From positions 179,382-243,381 of the forward strand of contig NZ_JANHLK010000008.1 of the NCBI RefSeq assembly GCF_028682635.1: a DNA stretch of 64,000 nucleotides. The letters are read 5' to 3'. Numbering within the stretch: the stretch's first letter is position 1; every line of letters begins with the position of its first letter. The position numbers and the translations under genes are program-made. Positions 42,651 through 51,247 of this stretch are shown in pieces. This DNA is from Pseudomonas putida (lineage in GTDB: Bacteria; Pseudomonadota; Gammaproteobacteria; Pseudomonadales; Pseudomonadaceae). The notes below the pieces were generated by a model. It worked only from the letters and a program-made list of their open reading frames with translations, searched no databases and was not told the DNA's origin.

Positions 42651-42681
42651 ACACTTTGAGGATATGAGTCGTCATGACATA

Positions 42682-42712
42682 AAATACCCGCAATTGATGC
42701 GGGTATTTTTTT
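42682..42712. terminator. Intrinsic terminator after wbpM
   Basis: AAAATACCCGC, a short loop and GCGGGTATTTTTTT. A-rich and T-rich flanks make it usable from both directions, serving wbpM (+) and possibly the acyltransferase (-). Confidence 0.9.
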
Positions 42713-42810
42713 GTCGATCCCTTGGTAAAGGAAGATGCATGGTTAGCCCGAATGGTGTCACCCACGCTCATGCTCTGTTAGTTAATGCTCACGACTAGGT
42801 CAGTGGTGTA

Positions 42811-44700
42811 CTAGTATGTGTGCGACAGCGTCGGTTCTGTATTCTGGTTCGTGCTCTTCAAGCTATAGGCTCTTTCAATGAAGTCCCTGATGGATGGTGC
42901 GGCGACGCCACCATATCGAGTTGAACCGACTTCGTTCAAGTGATGTGTGTCTTGATAGATTAACGTATTGTTTTCTATCGGAACGTTAGCGAAGAAGTCA
43001 TTGCTCGAAAGATCTAGAAAGTGTGCATTTTTGTGCTTAGATACCAATTTCTTCACTTCGGCATTGGCTGACGTCCACTGATCATTCAACGAGGCTGTAA
43101 AGTGAAAGCCTAAGCTGTTTGCACGATAAATCCGTTGTGGATTCGTTGAAAGCATAGGTACCTGAGCAAGTACGAGCACTTCTTGATTTCTAGAAGATGC
43201 TTCCTCCAAGAAATCATCCAGCTTCTGCATGAACTGTTTGCTTGGCACATGATATTGCCACATCCCTGCAATAATGATTGCATCAGCATCAGGCGTGTAT
43301 TTTTTTCCCTCTTCGATTTGATCAGTACATGCCTGACGCGCTCCTTCGATGATCCGCTCGGTGTCAAAGCCGGGGATCGTCACGCAACTACTTGCGGTAA
43401 TGACTTTTATTTTTGCATGTGTTGTATTTCCCACAACATCTGCGAAGTGGTTTAATTGTGCGCCATGACTATCGCCAAGCATTAATAGTGTATGCTTCGA
43501 CGTCTTATCACCTCTTATGCAATCGCCCACAATTTTTCCGTGGCAAATCTCGGCATCTATTGCATATCTCGTCAAATCCACTGGAAGGGGGTCAACAATT
43601 ATTGGATTTATTTTGTTTGCTACGACGATTGCGGTGGTTGAGGCAGCAAGAAATCCAACTGCGCGCACTAACTTTGATCTTTTATAAGAGCGCTCTCTGA
43701 ATGGCAGTTCAATGTAGTGGTAAGAGAGATACGCGCACCCCAGTGTTAAGGTCGCGAATGCTACCCCAGACAGTAGGTCGAGCTCATAGGAGCCATGTAT
43801 GTAGCGCATGGTCGCCAATATTGGCCAGTGCCAGAGGTATAACGAGTAGGAAAGCGCGCCCAGCAATACGAGAGGTGGGCATGAAAGTAGTCGATTAACA
43901 ATGCTCTTCTGGCGAGTTAGTAATAATGCGACGCCGATGCAGGATGGTAAAGCCAATATTCCAGGGAAACTCATGCTTTCTGTTATTAAGAAGAAGCTAA
44001 GAAGAACAGCAGTTGTACCAGCTAGGGCCGTAATATTTGACGTGCGCCTGGAGATTTCCCGATGAGGCGATATTAATACTGCCAAGCTTCCTATCAGGAA
44101 TTCAGGGATTCTTGAAGACAGTGAAAAGTATGTTGTTTGTCGAAGATTCTGTTGCAGCTGAAATTCTGCGTATGCGAACAGTATAATTGTAATGGTTGCT
44201 AGTAATGGCGTTAAAATGCGTTTTGGGGTAAGCATTAAAATGATTGGAAGCAGTAAATAAAACTGCATTTCAATTGCCAATGACCACGTATGCAGGAGGG
44301 GCTGTTCGTACGCGGTAGGCGCGAAATAATCATGCTGCGCGGCAAAGAAAGAGTTGCTGTTGAAGTACAGTGCCGACTTCAAGCTGTCGTTAAAAGTGTC
44401 AAAGTCCCTGGGTATTAATAATATGGCCATCAAAAGTGATGTTACGGCAAGTAGAGCCAAATATGCTGGGACTATTCGTCGGGCTCGGTTAATGTAAAAG
44501 TTGTAGAATGAGAAGTTTTTATTGTGTTTTTTTTGAAGGATGATATTGGTAATCAGGTAGCCCGAAATAACAAAAAATATATCTACCCCAATAAATCCAC
44601 CGCCTAACCAGTTTTTATTTAAATGGAAAAAAATCACACCAAGAACCGCAATCGCTCGCAGACCTTGAATGTCGTTTCTTACTAGGGTGCCGCTGGTCAT
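42811..44700 (-). CDS. OafA/WbpC-type O-acyltransferase (AT3 plus SGNH domains)
   Basis: A 629-residue protein. Residues ~1-340 form an acyltransferase-3 membrane domain (IQGLRAIAVLGVIFFHL, FFVISGYLI, HTWSLAIEMQFYLLLP). The C-terminal part is a periplasmic SGNH domain with GDSHG (~residue 405) and the DTHHL motif near residue 590. It probably O-acetylates O-antigen. It faces the wbp operon, sits between wbpM and comEA where P. aeruginosa has no gene, and is AT-rich. It is the same family as the deleted wbpC relic at 25.1 kb, so it may replace it. Confidence 0.9.
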   Translation of the reverse strand: MTSGTLVRNDIQGLRAIAVLGVIFFHLNKNWLGGGFIGVDIFFVISGYLITNIILQKKHNKNFSFYNFYINRARRIVPAYLALLAVTSLLMAILLIPRDFDTFNDSLKSALYFNSNSFFAAQHDYFAPTAYEQPLLHTWSLAIEMQFYLLLPIILMLTPKRILTPLLATITIILFAYAEFQLQQNLRQTTYFSLSSRIPEFLIGSLAVLISPHREISRRTSNITALAGTTAVLLSFFLITESMSFPGILALPSCIGVALLLTRQKSIVNRLLSCPPLVLLGALSYSLYLWHWPILATMRYIHGSYELDLLSGVAFATLTLGCAYLSYHYIELPFRERSYKRSKLVRAVGFLAASTTAIVVANKINPIIVDPLPVDLTRYAIDAEICHGKIVGDCIRGDKTSKHTLLMLGDSHGAQLNHFADVVGNTTHAKIKVITASSCVTIPGFDTERIIEGARQACTDQIEEGKKYTPDADAIIIAGMWQYHVPSKQFMQKLDDFLEEASSRNQEVLVLAQVPMLSTNPQRIYRANSLGFHFTASLNDQWTSANAEVKKLVSKHKNAHFLDLSSNDFFANVPIENNTLIYQDTHHLNEVGSTRYGGVAAPSIRDFIERAYSLKSTNQNTEPTLSHTY

Positions 44701-45093
44701 TATTGTTCTCGGTCTTTGTGTTGGTTATTGAGCTTTTGTTTGGGCCCTATGTGTAATTTCCTACAAATATGAGTCGAAAATCTGACGGCATAGGGGTTAC
44801 TTGGACGATCGCTTAGCTTGTTCTGCTTTGACGGGTTCATCATAAAACGCCATTTCCGGAACGCAAAGCTGCACATTGGCGCTCCTGCCTGGTATGTCAT
44901 CTCTGCTTTATCGGCTCTAAAAGGTACCTGAACGTTGAAATGTATCCTTTGATCCAGCTTGGCGGGAGTCGAAACGGCGAAATCATATTGTAGTGGTTTT
45001 TGGACTCATTTTTTGGTCGTGTTATCTCTTCATTGTCATTGTCTCATATTTAGTAACGACCTAATTTTTGACAGTGTCCATCCATCGCCTAAC
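44701..45093. other. Intergenic region, no gene seen
   Basis: About 390 bases between divergent starts of the acyltransferase and the comEA-like gene. The 66-codon leftward open frame at its left side has no recognisable features. Promoters for both genes are expected here. It is also the right border of the AT-rich O-antigen region. Confidence 0.5.
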
Positions 45094-45128
45094 TTGAGGA
45101 AGCAGCTGCGGAAAAGCTGCTTCCTCAA
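45094..45128 (+). promoter_or_regulatory. Long perfect hairpin in the comEA leader
   Basis: A 14-bp perfect stem (TTGAGGAAGCAGCT and its complement) with a 7-base loop ends 22 bases before the ATG. There is no T-tract, so termination of the rightward transcript is unlikely. It may be an mRNA leader structure, or a transcription end for sequence coming from the left. Confidence 0.45.
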
Positions 45129-45150
45129 TCGATGTCATGGAGCGTCATTT

Positions 45151-45486
45151 ATGCGTACAGGCTATTTCTATTCCCTGGTTTTTGCCCTGCTCACCAGTCT
45201 ATCTATCCCTGCTAACGCTGCGCCTGCGGCCAAGTCGGAGGCGTCCAAGGCTCCGGTGGCAATGGAGGCTTCGGCGGGTGCGCAATCCGCAAAGGTTGAC
45301 CTCAACAAGGCCGATGCGCCGACCTTGCAGCGTGAGTTGTCCGGTGTGGGGGAGGCCAAGGCTTTGGCGATTGTTGCGTATCGTGAAAGTAATGGTCCGT
45401 TTGCATCCGTCGACGAGTTGCTCGAAGTCAAGGGTATCGGCAAGGCCCTTCTGGATAAAAATCGCGAGAAGCTTCAGGTGAACTAA
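45151..45486 (+). CDS. ComEA-family helix-hairpin-helix DNA-binding protein
   Basis: A 111-residue exported protein with a signal peptide (MRTGYFYSLVFALLTSLSIP, cleavage near ANA-AP), an Ala/Ser-rich linker, and a C-terminal double HhH motif (VDLNKADAPTLQRELSGVG, FASVDELLEVKGIGKALLD). It resembles the DNA-binding half of ComEA, the periplasmic DNA receptor of transformation. The equivalent PA3140 also lies just beyond wbpM, so this gene marks the return to conserved chromosome. GGAGCG upstream supports the start. Confidence 0.9.
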   Translation: MRTGYFYSLVFALLTSLSIPANAAPAAKSEASKAPVAMEASAGAQSAKVDLNKADAPTLQRELSGVGEAKALAIVAYRESNGPFASVDELLEVKGIGKALLDKNREKLQVN

Positions 45487-45504
45487 GCTTGTCACTCAGC
45501 CTTG

Positions 45505-45530
45505 GAGGCCGGTCATTGACCGGCCTTTTT
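45505..45530 (+). terminator. Intrinsic terminator of the comEA-like gene
   Basis: AGGCCGGTC and GACCGGCCT arms are followed by TTTTT, ~20 bases after the stop. Confidence 0.9.
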
Positions 45531-45690
45531 GCTTTCTGGCGATTGCTGCAAGGTTTTGCCTTTCGTCAGCGTTTAAAAAATTACGGCTATCATACTGCAA
45601 ATAAATTATGCATATAATAAATAGGCTTTCCGCCCAGGCGCCCTGAGATCTGGCGCCTGTCCATTCCTCTGGCATCTCAGGAGCAACCTC

Positions 45691-46485
45691 ATGTCTTCCC
45701 TTCAGTCCCAAGGCACCGCCCTCGTCACCGGCGCCTCTTCCGGTATCGGCGCTATCTACGCGCAGCGCCTGGCGGCGCGTGGTTTTGATTTGTTGTTGGT
45801 CGCCCGTGATCAAGAGCGGCTTGAAGCGGCGGCGAATGCGTTGCGTGATGCCCATGGTGTTCAGGTGGAGGTGTTAAAGGCGGATTTGACGCAGAAGGAT
45901 GACGTGCTGAAGCTTGAGCAGCGTCTGCGCAGTGATTCGAGTATCAGCCTGTTGCTGAACAATGCGGGGGTGGCGGCGGATGGGTTGTTGGCTAATGCTG
46001 ATCTGGACCAGCTGGAGCGCATGATTCAGTTGAATATCACGGCGGTCACGCGTTTGGCGTCGGCTGCGGCGGCGGGTTTTGCCAAGGCGGGGCGGGGCAC
46101 GATCATCAACATTGCATCGGTGGTGGCGTTGTTTCCTGAGCGTTTCAATGCGACATACAGCGCGAGCAAGGCTTATGTGTTGAGTCTGACCCAGTCGTTG
46201 AACGCAGAACTCGACGGCACCGGCGTCAAGGTCCAGGCTGTATTGCCAGGGGTGACGCGTACCGAGATCTGGGAGCGTTCGGGTATCGATGCTTCGCAGA
46301 TTCCGGCGGAGATGGTCATGGAGGCGGGCGAGATGGTCGATGCAGCCCTGGCGGGTCTGGATCAGGGTGAGTTGGTCACCATTCCGTCCTTGCCGAATGC
46401 TGGCGACTGGGATGCATTTGTGGCGGCGCGTCTCGTCATGGCGCCTAATCTTTCCAAAAGCAAGGCTGCCGCGCGTTACAAATGA
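45691..46485 (+). CDS. Short-chain dehydrogenase/reductase
   Basis: A 264-residue SDR: NAD(P) motif VTGASSGIGAIYAQRLA, NNAG at ~90, active-site YSASKAYV near residue 155. Substrate unknown. It lies 31 bases upstream of a FabF-type synthase, so the pair may act in modified fatty acid or polyketide-like synthesis, with the SDR as a ketoreductase (inference). The ATG is preceded by AGGAGCAACCTC. Confidence 0.88.
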   Translation: MSSLQSQGTALVTGASSGIGAIYAQRLAARGFDLLLVARDQERLEAAANALRDAHGVQVEVLKADLTQKDDVLKLEQRLRSDSSISLLLNNAGVAADGLLANADLDQLERMIQLNITAVTRLASAAAAGFAKAGRGTIINIASVVALFPERFNATYSASKAYVLSLTQSLNAELDGTGVKVQAVLPGVTRTEIWERSGIDASQIPAEMVMEAGEMVDAALAGLDQGELVTIPSLPNAGDWDAFVAARLVMAPNLSKSKAAARYK

Positions 46486-46516
46486 CGCGGGCGAACCGGT
46501 ATGAGGTGGTTGTGGT

Positions 46517-47791
46517 ATGAGTGATCGTCGAGTGGTAGTGACAGGCATGGGGCTGGTGTCTCCGCTGGGTAGCGGTGTCGAAGCGGTCTGGGCACGGTTG
46601 TTGGCCGGGCGTTCGGGGTTGCGCACTTTGCCTGGCGAGGTGGTGGCCGATCTGCCGACCAGTGTCGGTGGGGCCGTGCCGACCCTGGCGGAGGATCCGG
46701 AGGCGGGTTTTGACCCGGATCGGGCAACACCGCCCAAGGAACAGAAGAAGATGGACCGGTTCATTCTGTTTGCCATGGAGGCGGCGCGCCAGGCCATCGA
46801 ACAGGCGGGTTGGCAGGCGCAAACAGGCGAGGCCCAGGAACGCACGGCAACCATTATCGGTTCCGGTGTTGGTGGTTTCGGGGCGATTGCCGATGCGGTG
46901 CGCACCACGGACAGCCGTGGGCCGCGACGTTTGTCGCCGTTTACCATTCCTTCGTTCCTGGTGAATCTGGCGGCGGGTCATGTGTCGATCCAGCATGGGT
47001 TCAAGGGCCCGCTCGGCGCGCCTGTCACGGCTTGTGCGGCCGGAGTCCAGGCGATTGGCGATGCGGTGCGGCTGATTCGTTGTGGTGAAGCGGATGTGGC
47101 GGTGTGTGGCGGCGCGGAGGCGGCGATCGATCGGGTCAGCCTGGCCGGCTTTGCGGCGGCGCGTGCTTTGTCCAGCGCGTTCAACGACACCCCGGAGCGC
47201 GCCTCGCGACCGTTCGATCGGGATCGCGATGGCTTTGTCATGGGCGAGGGGTCTGGCCTTCTGGTAGTCGAATCCCTGGAACATGCCTTGGCCCGGGGGG
47301 CTCAACCCCTGGCAGAAGTGGTCGGTTATGGCACCAGTGCTGACGCCTATCACCTGACCGCGGGGCCTGAGGATGGCAGTGGCGCACGCCGGGCGATGTC
47401 ACTGGCATTGGCGCAGGCGGGGATCTTGCCGGAGCAGGTTCAGCACCTGAATGCGCACGCCACCTCGACGCCGGTAGGCGACTTGGGAGAGTTGGCAGCC
47501 ATCAAGTCATTGTTCGGTTCGAACAACGGCATTGCAGTGACATCGACGAAATCGGCCACCGGGCATTTACTCGGTGCCGCCGGCGGCATCGAAGCCATTT
47601 TCACGCTGCTGGCGATCCGCGATCAGATCGTGCCGGCGACCCTCAATCTCGATAACCCGGACCCGGCCTCCGAAGGCGTGGACATTGTCCATGGCCAGGC
47701 TCGGCCGATGGCGATCGAGTACGCGCTGTCCAACGGTTTCGGCTTTGGCGGGGTCAACGCCAGCGTGCTGTTCAAACGCTGGGCTGGCTAG
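46517..47791 (+). CDS. fabF: 3-oxoacyl-ACP synthase II (FabF-type)
   Basis: A 424-residue ketosynthase. The catalytic triad is Cys in VTACAAGVQAIG, His in NAHATSTPVGD and His in KSATGHLLGAAGG. It elongates acyl-ACP with malonyl-ACP. Pseudomonas keeps its main fabF in the fab operon with acpP, so this is probably a second paralogue. Its 3' end overlaps the convergent tetR gene by 20 bases. Confidence 0.9.
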   Translation: MSDRRVVVTGMGLVSPLGSGVEAVWARLLAGRSGLRTLPGEVVADLPTSVGGAVPTLAEDPEAGFDPDRATPPKEQKKMDRFILFAMEAARQAIEQAGWQAQTGEAQERTATIIGSGVGGFGAIADAVRTTDSRGPRRLSPFTIPSFLVNLAAGHVSIQHGFKGPLGAPVTACAAGVQAIGDAVRLIRCGEADVAVCGGAEAAIDRVSLAGFAAARALSSAFNDTPERASRPFDRDRDGFVMGEGSGLLVVESLEHALARGAQPLAEVVGYGTSADAYHLTAGPEDGSGARRAMSLALAQAGILPEQVQHLNAHATSTPVGDLGELAAIKSLFGSNNGIAVTSTKSATGHLLGAAGGIEAIFTLLAIRDQIVPATLNLDNPDPASEGVDIVHGQARPMAIEYALSNGFGFGGVNASVLFKRWAG

Positions 47792-48344
47792 TGCCGGATC
47801 GATTGAGATAGCTACGAGTCACCTCGAGGATCTCGGCGGCCAGCTCGGGATTCTCGACGCTGCGCGAAAGCAGCAGCGCACCGATCAACGTGGACATGAT
47901 GACGATGCTGCGGTGCTCGATGTTTTCGCCTTGCAGCGTACTTTCAATCTGGCGTAGTCGTGCATGGAGTACCACGTCTGAAGTGGGGCTCGGCTGGCCG
48001 CGCATGCCGAGTTCCGAAGACATGGTCGGCAGCGGGCAGCCTTCGTGGGGCGAGGTTTGGTGCCATTCAGAGAGGTAGGCGTTGATGAACGCCTCCAAGG
48101 GCCGGTCCTGGGCGAACAGCTCGGCGCACCGGACGTCCACTTCATCCCCGGCAGCCTGCAAGGCTTTTTCCACCAGCTCGTCCTTGGATTTGAAGTGTGA
48201 ATAAAAGCCACCGTGGGTTAAGCCCAGCGCTTTCATCAGGGGCTGCAGGCCGGTGGCGCCGATGCCGTCGCGGCGAAAGCGTACGGAAGCTTCCTTGATG
48301 ATGCGTTTGTGGGTCTGGGCTTTATGGTCCTGCGAGTAACGCAT
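47772..48344 (-). CDS. TetR-family transcriptional regulator
   Basis: A 190-residue regulator with an N-terminal HTH (MKALGLTHGGFYSHFKSKDEL). The start at MRYSQDHKAQTHKRI is the usual N-terminus of this subfamily; six in-frame codons upstream are ignored. It converges on fabF with a 20-base overlap, so the two transcripts are antisense at their ends. Ligand and target unknown. Confidence 0.88.
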   Translation of the reverse strand: MRYSQDHKAQTHKRIIKEASVRFRRDGIGATGLQPLMKALGLTHGGFYSHFKSKDELVEKALQAAGDEVDVRCAELFAQDRPLEAFINAYLSEWHQTSPHEGCPLPTMSSELGMRGQPSPTSDVVLHARLRQIESTLQGENIEHRSIVIMSTLIGALLLSRSVENPELAAEILEVTRSYLNRSGTSQPSV

Positions 48345-48518
48345 CTGATATCTCCACATCAATGCGCCATATTAACCAATGAAAATTGGATGGTGACTGT
48401 ACTTCTATTTCTAAAAAGCATGCAGATGCGTCGAACTTGATTGAAATGCCAATGGAATATGGCACGAATAGTGATTATTTCTTCCTCGTCGATTGTTGAA
48501 CAATCCGAGGTAACGAGT

Positions 48519-49172
48519 ATGAGCAACGGACTGTCTCTGGCCGATCACATCACGCTGGAGTTGCGCGCCGACATCATTGGTGGACGCTTGCTGCCCGGCA
48601 TGGCCTTGGTGGAAAACGATCTGGTGGAAGCCTACAACGCTTCGCGCAATACCATTCGCGAGGCCCTGCATCGCCTGGGGCAGGAGGGGCTGACCCGCTA
48701 TGTGCGCAACAAGGGTGTGATGGTGCGCCGGTTGGGGATCGAGGATGTGCGGGACCTGTTCCAGGTTCGTCGTACGCTCGAATTGCAGGCAATCGGTTCA
48801 AGCCGGCCCCTGTGCGAGTCTCAGTCCGATCGCATGCTCCAAGCCCTGGAGGCTACCGAGCTGGCCCGGGACCGCGAGGACTGGCGTGCCGTCGGGACCC
48901 ATGGCCTGGCCTTTCACCAACATATCGTCGGGCTGTTGCGCAGTCCGTTATTCGATGAGTTTTTCACCAACGTGGTCGCGCAGTTGCGCCTGGTGTTCTG
49001 CACCGCCCCCGATGAATCACGTTTTCAGGCGCCCTGGCTGGCTCGCGATCGGCAGATCCATGAGCTGCTCGCCGAGGGTGACAAGCGTGGGGCCGCAGAC
49101 GCCATGAACCTGTATCTCGACGATTCCGAATACTTGCTGTTGCAAATGCTAGCCCCTGCTTCCCATCACTGA
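48519..49172 (+). CDS. GntR-family (FCD) transcriptional regulator
   Basis: A 217-residue protein with an N-terminal winged helix (VENDLVEAYNASRNTIREAL) and an FCD ligand-binding domain with metal-type histidines (HGLAFHQHIVGLL). GAGG before the ATG fixes the start at MSNGLSLAD. It lies 15 bases upstream of the DUF1989 gene and probably controls it. Confidence 0.9.
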   Translation: MSNGLSLADHITLELRADIIGGRLLPGMALVENDLVEAYNASRNTIREALHRLGQEGLTRYVRNKGVMVRRLGIEDVRDLFQVRRTLELQAIGSSRPLCESQSDRMLQALEATELARDREDWRAVGTHGLAFHQHIVGLLRSPLFDEFFTNVVAQLRLVFCTAPDESRFQAPWLARDRQIHELLAEGDKRGAADAMNLYLDDSEYLLLQMLAPASHH

Positions 49173-49187
49173 TCGAGGATCTGTGCC

Positions 49188-50039
49188 ATGTACAAAGACT
49201 ATCCGGCGGCCTATCAAGTCAGCAAAGGCTCGGCCTTGCAGGTGGACAAGGCCTTCTACGAGCGGGTTCGCGACGCGAAGGACGGGCGCACCTTGATCGA
49301 GTCGTTCGAAGTGCCGATTCGCACCGGCCGTGCCTGGACGGTCCCGGCCGGGCATGTGTTTCGCGTCACCACGCCGGTCGGGCCGCAAGTGGGGGACTTC
49401 AATGTGTGGAACGCCAACGATCCGCGCGAACGCTTGTGGGCGGCGCGGACCCGGCAGTTGCAGGGCGCGCACGTCAGCACTCACGACAGGCTCTGGTCGA
49501 ACCTGCCTTTTTTGCGGCCGCTGGTGACCATTACCGATGACAGCCTCGCCGCTTATGGTATCGATGAACATGGCGGCCGCCTGCACGACTTGCTGGGTAC
49601 CCGCTGCGATCCCTATGTGAACAAAATGCTCACCGGCGAGGACTTCCATCATCACTGTCATTCCAACCTGACCCGCGCGGTACTGCCCCACGGCCTGACG
49701 GAATTCGACGTGCATGATGTGCTGAACATTTTCCAGTGCACGGGGCTGAACCACGATGACATGTATTTCATGAAGGCCTGTCCGGCGCAGAAGGGTGATT
49801 ATTTGGAGTTCTTCGCCGAGATCGATTTGCTGTGTGCATTGTCGACCTGTCCGGGTGGCGATCTGTCGCTGGCCATGTGGGGGCCGGATGCGCAGGATCC
49901 GCTGAGTGTGTGCCGGCCGCTGGGGGTGGAGGTCTATCGCCTGGATGATGCGTTGCTCGAGGGGTGGAGCCAGCCGGAGCGTGCGGCGTACAAGGGGTTG
50001 CATGGGTTGCAGATTGCGAAGGCGGATTGGGAGGTGTAG
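49188..50039 (+). CDS. DUF1989 (urea carboxylase-associated) protein
   Basis: A 283-residue protein of the DUF1989 family. Family members accompany urea carboxylase/amidolyase genes and act in purine or guanidine-type nitrogen catabolism; one guanidine-related role is carboxyguanidine deamination by two such subunits. A clustered HHHCHSNLTRAV near residue 150 and a later ALSTCPGGDLS hint at a metal site. No urea carboxylase or transport gene lies beside it here; only the GntR regulator does. The substrate is therefore open. Confidence 0.82.
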   Translation: MYKDYPAAYQVSKGSALQVDKAFYERVRDAKDGRTLIESFEVPIRTGRAWTVPAGHVFRVTTPVGPQVGDFNVWNANDPRERLWAARTRQLQGAHVSTHDRLWSNLPFLRPLVTITDDSLAAYGIDEHGGRLHDLLGTRCDPYVNKMLTGEDFHHHCHSNLTRAVLPHGLTEFDVHDVLNIFQCTGLNHDDMYFMKACPAQKGDYLEFFAEIDLLCALSTCPGGDLSLAMWGPDAQDPLSVCRPLGVEVYRLDDALLEGWSQPERAAYKGLHGLQIAKADWEV

Positions 50040-50112
50040 GTGCTGGCTTGCCGGCGAATAACGCAAGAGGAGCGCCGGGGTGAGCCAGTTAACACGCGTT
50101 ATCGTTGACGAC

Positions 50113-50280
50113 CATCGCCGGCAGGCCGGCTCCCACAATAGATCGGGTACGGTCGTGAGTGATTGGGCGAACTTGAGGCTGCCTTCGCTGGCAGGTCGGC
50201 TCCCACAATAGATCGGGTACGGTCGTGAGTGATTGGGCGAACTTGAGGGCGCCTTCGCTGGCAAGCCAGCTCCTACAGGG
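50113..50280. repeat. REP array with 70-bp period
   Basis: A 70-bp unit starts at 50121 and repeats at 50191, with a partial third copy from 50261. Each copy begins with a REP core (GCAGGCCGGCTCCCACA) followed by ATAGATCGGGTACGGTCGTG and TTGGGCGAACTTGAG. A related copy lies near 1.8 kb. Confidence 0.85.
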
Positions 50281-50372
50281 GGGCATGCGTCGGATCTCGA
50301 TCTCCACTACGAGATTTTCAAGGGTATTGCATGTCCTTGAACCAGCTCATTTTTTTTAATCCGCTCGAACGG

Positions 50373-50400
50373 TTGTAACTTCGTCTCAGATAGGTACAAT
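50373..50400 (+). promoter_or_regulatory. Sigma-70 promoter of 4.5S RNA
   Basis: TTGTAA and TACAAT are separated by 16 bases, with transcription expected near 50407, just upstream of the RNA. Confidence 0.65.
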
Positions 50401-50432
50401 GGCGCGGCTCGCCGTCAGGTGAGCGTCGTTAT

Positions 50433-50542
50433 GGTGACCCCATCGGTCCCCCCGCAACGATCAGCCGTGAACCCGGTCAGGCCTGGAAGGGAGCAGCCGC
50501 AGCGGTGACATTGTGTGCCGGGGTGTGGCTGGTGGGGTTACC
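50433..50542 (+). ncRNA. ffs: 4.5S RNA (signal recognition particle RNA)
   Basis: The conserved apical part is present: GTGAACCCGGTCAGGCCTGG, then AAGGGAGCAGCCGCAGCGG. The ends pair: GGTGACCCCA (50433-50442) with TGGGGTTACC (50533-50542). It is the RNA core of SRP, binds Ffh and targets membrane proteins. The mature 5' end may lie slightly upstream, since ~25 transcribed bases precede the helix. Confidence 0.93.
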
Positions 50543-50551
50543 ACCTATCTC

Positions 50552-50577
50552 TAAATCCTTGATTTTACAAGGATTTA
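50552..50577. other. Perfect 10-bp dyad immediately after 4.5S RNA
   Basis: TAAATCCTTG and CAAGGATTTA flank ATTTTA. It has no T-tract, so it is a poor terminator. It lies exactly at the change from conserved chromosome to accessory DNA. It could be the core of an island attachment site, but no second copy is visible in the window. Confidence 0.45.
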
Positions 50578-50829
50578 TCAGTCAAAAATCTCGAAGTGTG
50601 ACAGCGTTTAGGTACACCAAAGTGGTGCATCATAAGCGGCATATTATCGTGTCTGCGATACCTACTCCAGTAGCTCAGTCGAGCGCCATCATCGGATCTT
50701 GCAGCAGGCGATGACTGCCAGCTGGATGATTGAGCGTCGTCCCAAGAGCGTCCTGCTCATGAGTGCATTTTCTTTTCGACTCTGGTCGCCATTTATCTTC
50801 GCTCTCTTGAGGCACTGCTCCTCAATCTA
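50578..50829. other. Region without a recognised gene
   Basis: About 250 bases between the dyad and the LexA site. Short open frames only. It includes the upstream part of the promoter of the SOS-type small gene. Confidence 0.45.
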
Positions 50830-50831
50830 TA

Positions 50832-50847
50832 CTGTACGCACATACAG
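50832..50847. promoter_or_regulatory. LexA (SOS) box
   Basis: CTGTACGCACATACAG matches the Pseudomonas/E. coli LexA pattern CTGT-N8-ACAG, with symmetric TA flanks outside it. It lies 17 bases before the ATG of the next gene, where LexA would block transcription. Confidence 0.8.
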
Positions 50848-50864
50848 TATAAGGTGCGTGCGTG

Positions 50865-51173
50865 ATGGAAGACAATTTGATCGATGACAGCGGGTTTGAA
50901 TTGGGGATGCCTACGCCCGTAGAGATGCTGAAGCACCAGTGCACCTTGCTGTGTGCGGAGCTGGATACAACTCGCCGCGACTTGCGGAAGTCCCACCAGA
51001 ACATCGCCCGGTTGATCGTCATGTACCGGGATAGCTCGACCGAGCTTGCTGCACTGAAGGTCGAACATGAGCGCCTACGATGGACACTGAGTAACGTGTA
51101 CCGGCGTGAAAGTGAACGGGAAACGGCACGGATGGGCTACGCCTACGGTGATCACAGCAAGGATAAGTCCTAG
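50865..51173 (+). CDS. Small coiled-coil protein with LexA box, unknown function
   Basis: A 102-residue, highly charged protein. Residues ~20-85 show heptad-like leucines (LKHQCTLLCAELDTTRRDL, then LAALKVEHERLRWTL) and are probably coiled coil. The ATG is eight bases after AAGGTG; a GTG one codon upstream is also possible. The LexA box predicts induction by DNA damage. No similarity recognised. Confidence 0.7.
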   Translation: MEDNLIDDSGFELGMPTPVEMLKHQCTLLCAELDTTRRDLRKSHQNIARLIVMYRDSSTELAALKVEHERLRWTLSNVYRRESERETARMGYAYGDHSKDKS

Positions 51174-51247
51174 CTCCTGGATGACGTGATGCAGCCAACC
51201 ATGGGAATCGGTAAGCTCCATTCACAACTCACTGAGCATGGACGACC

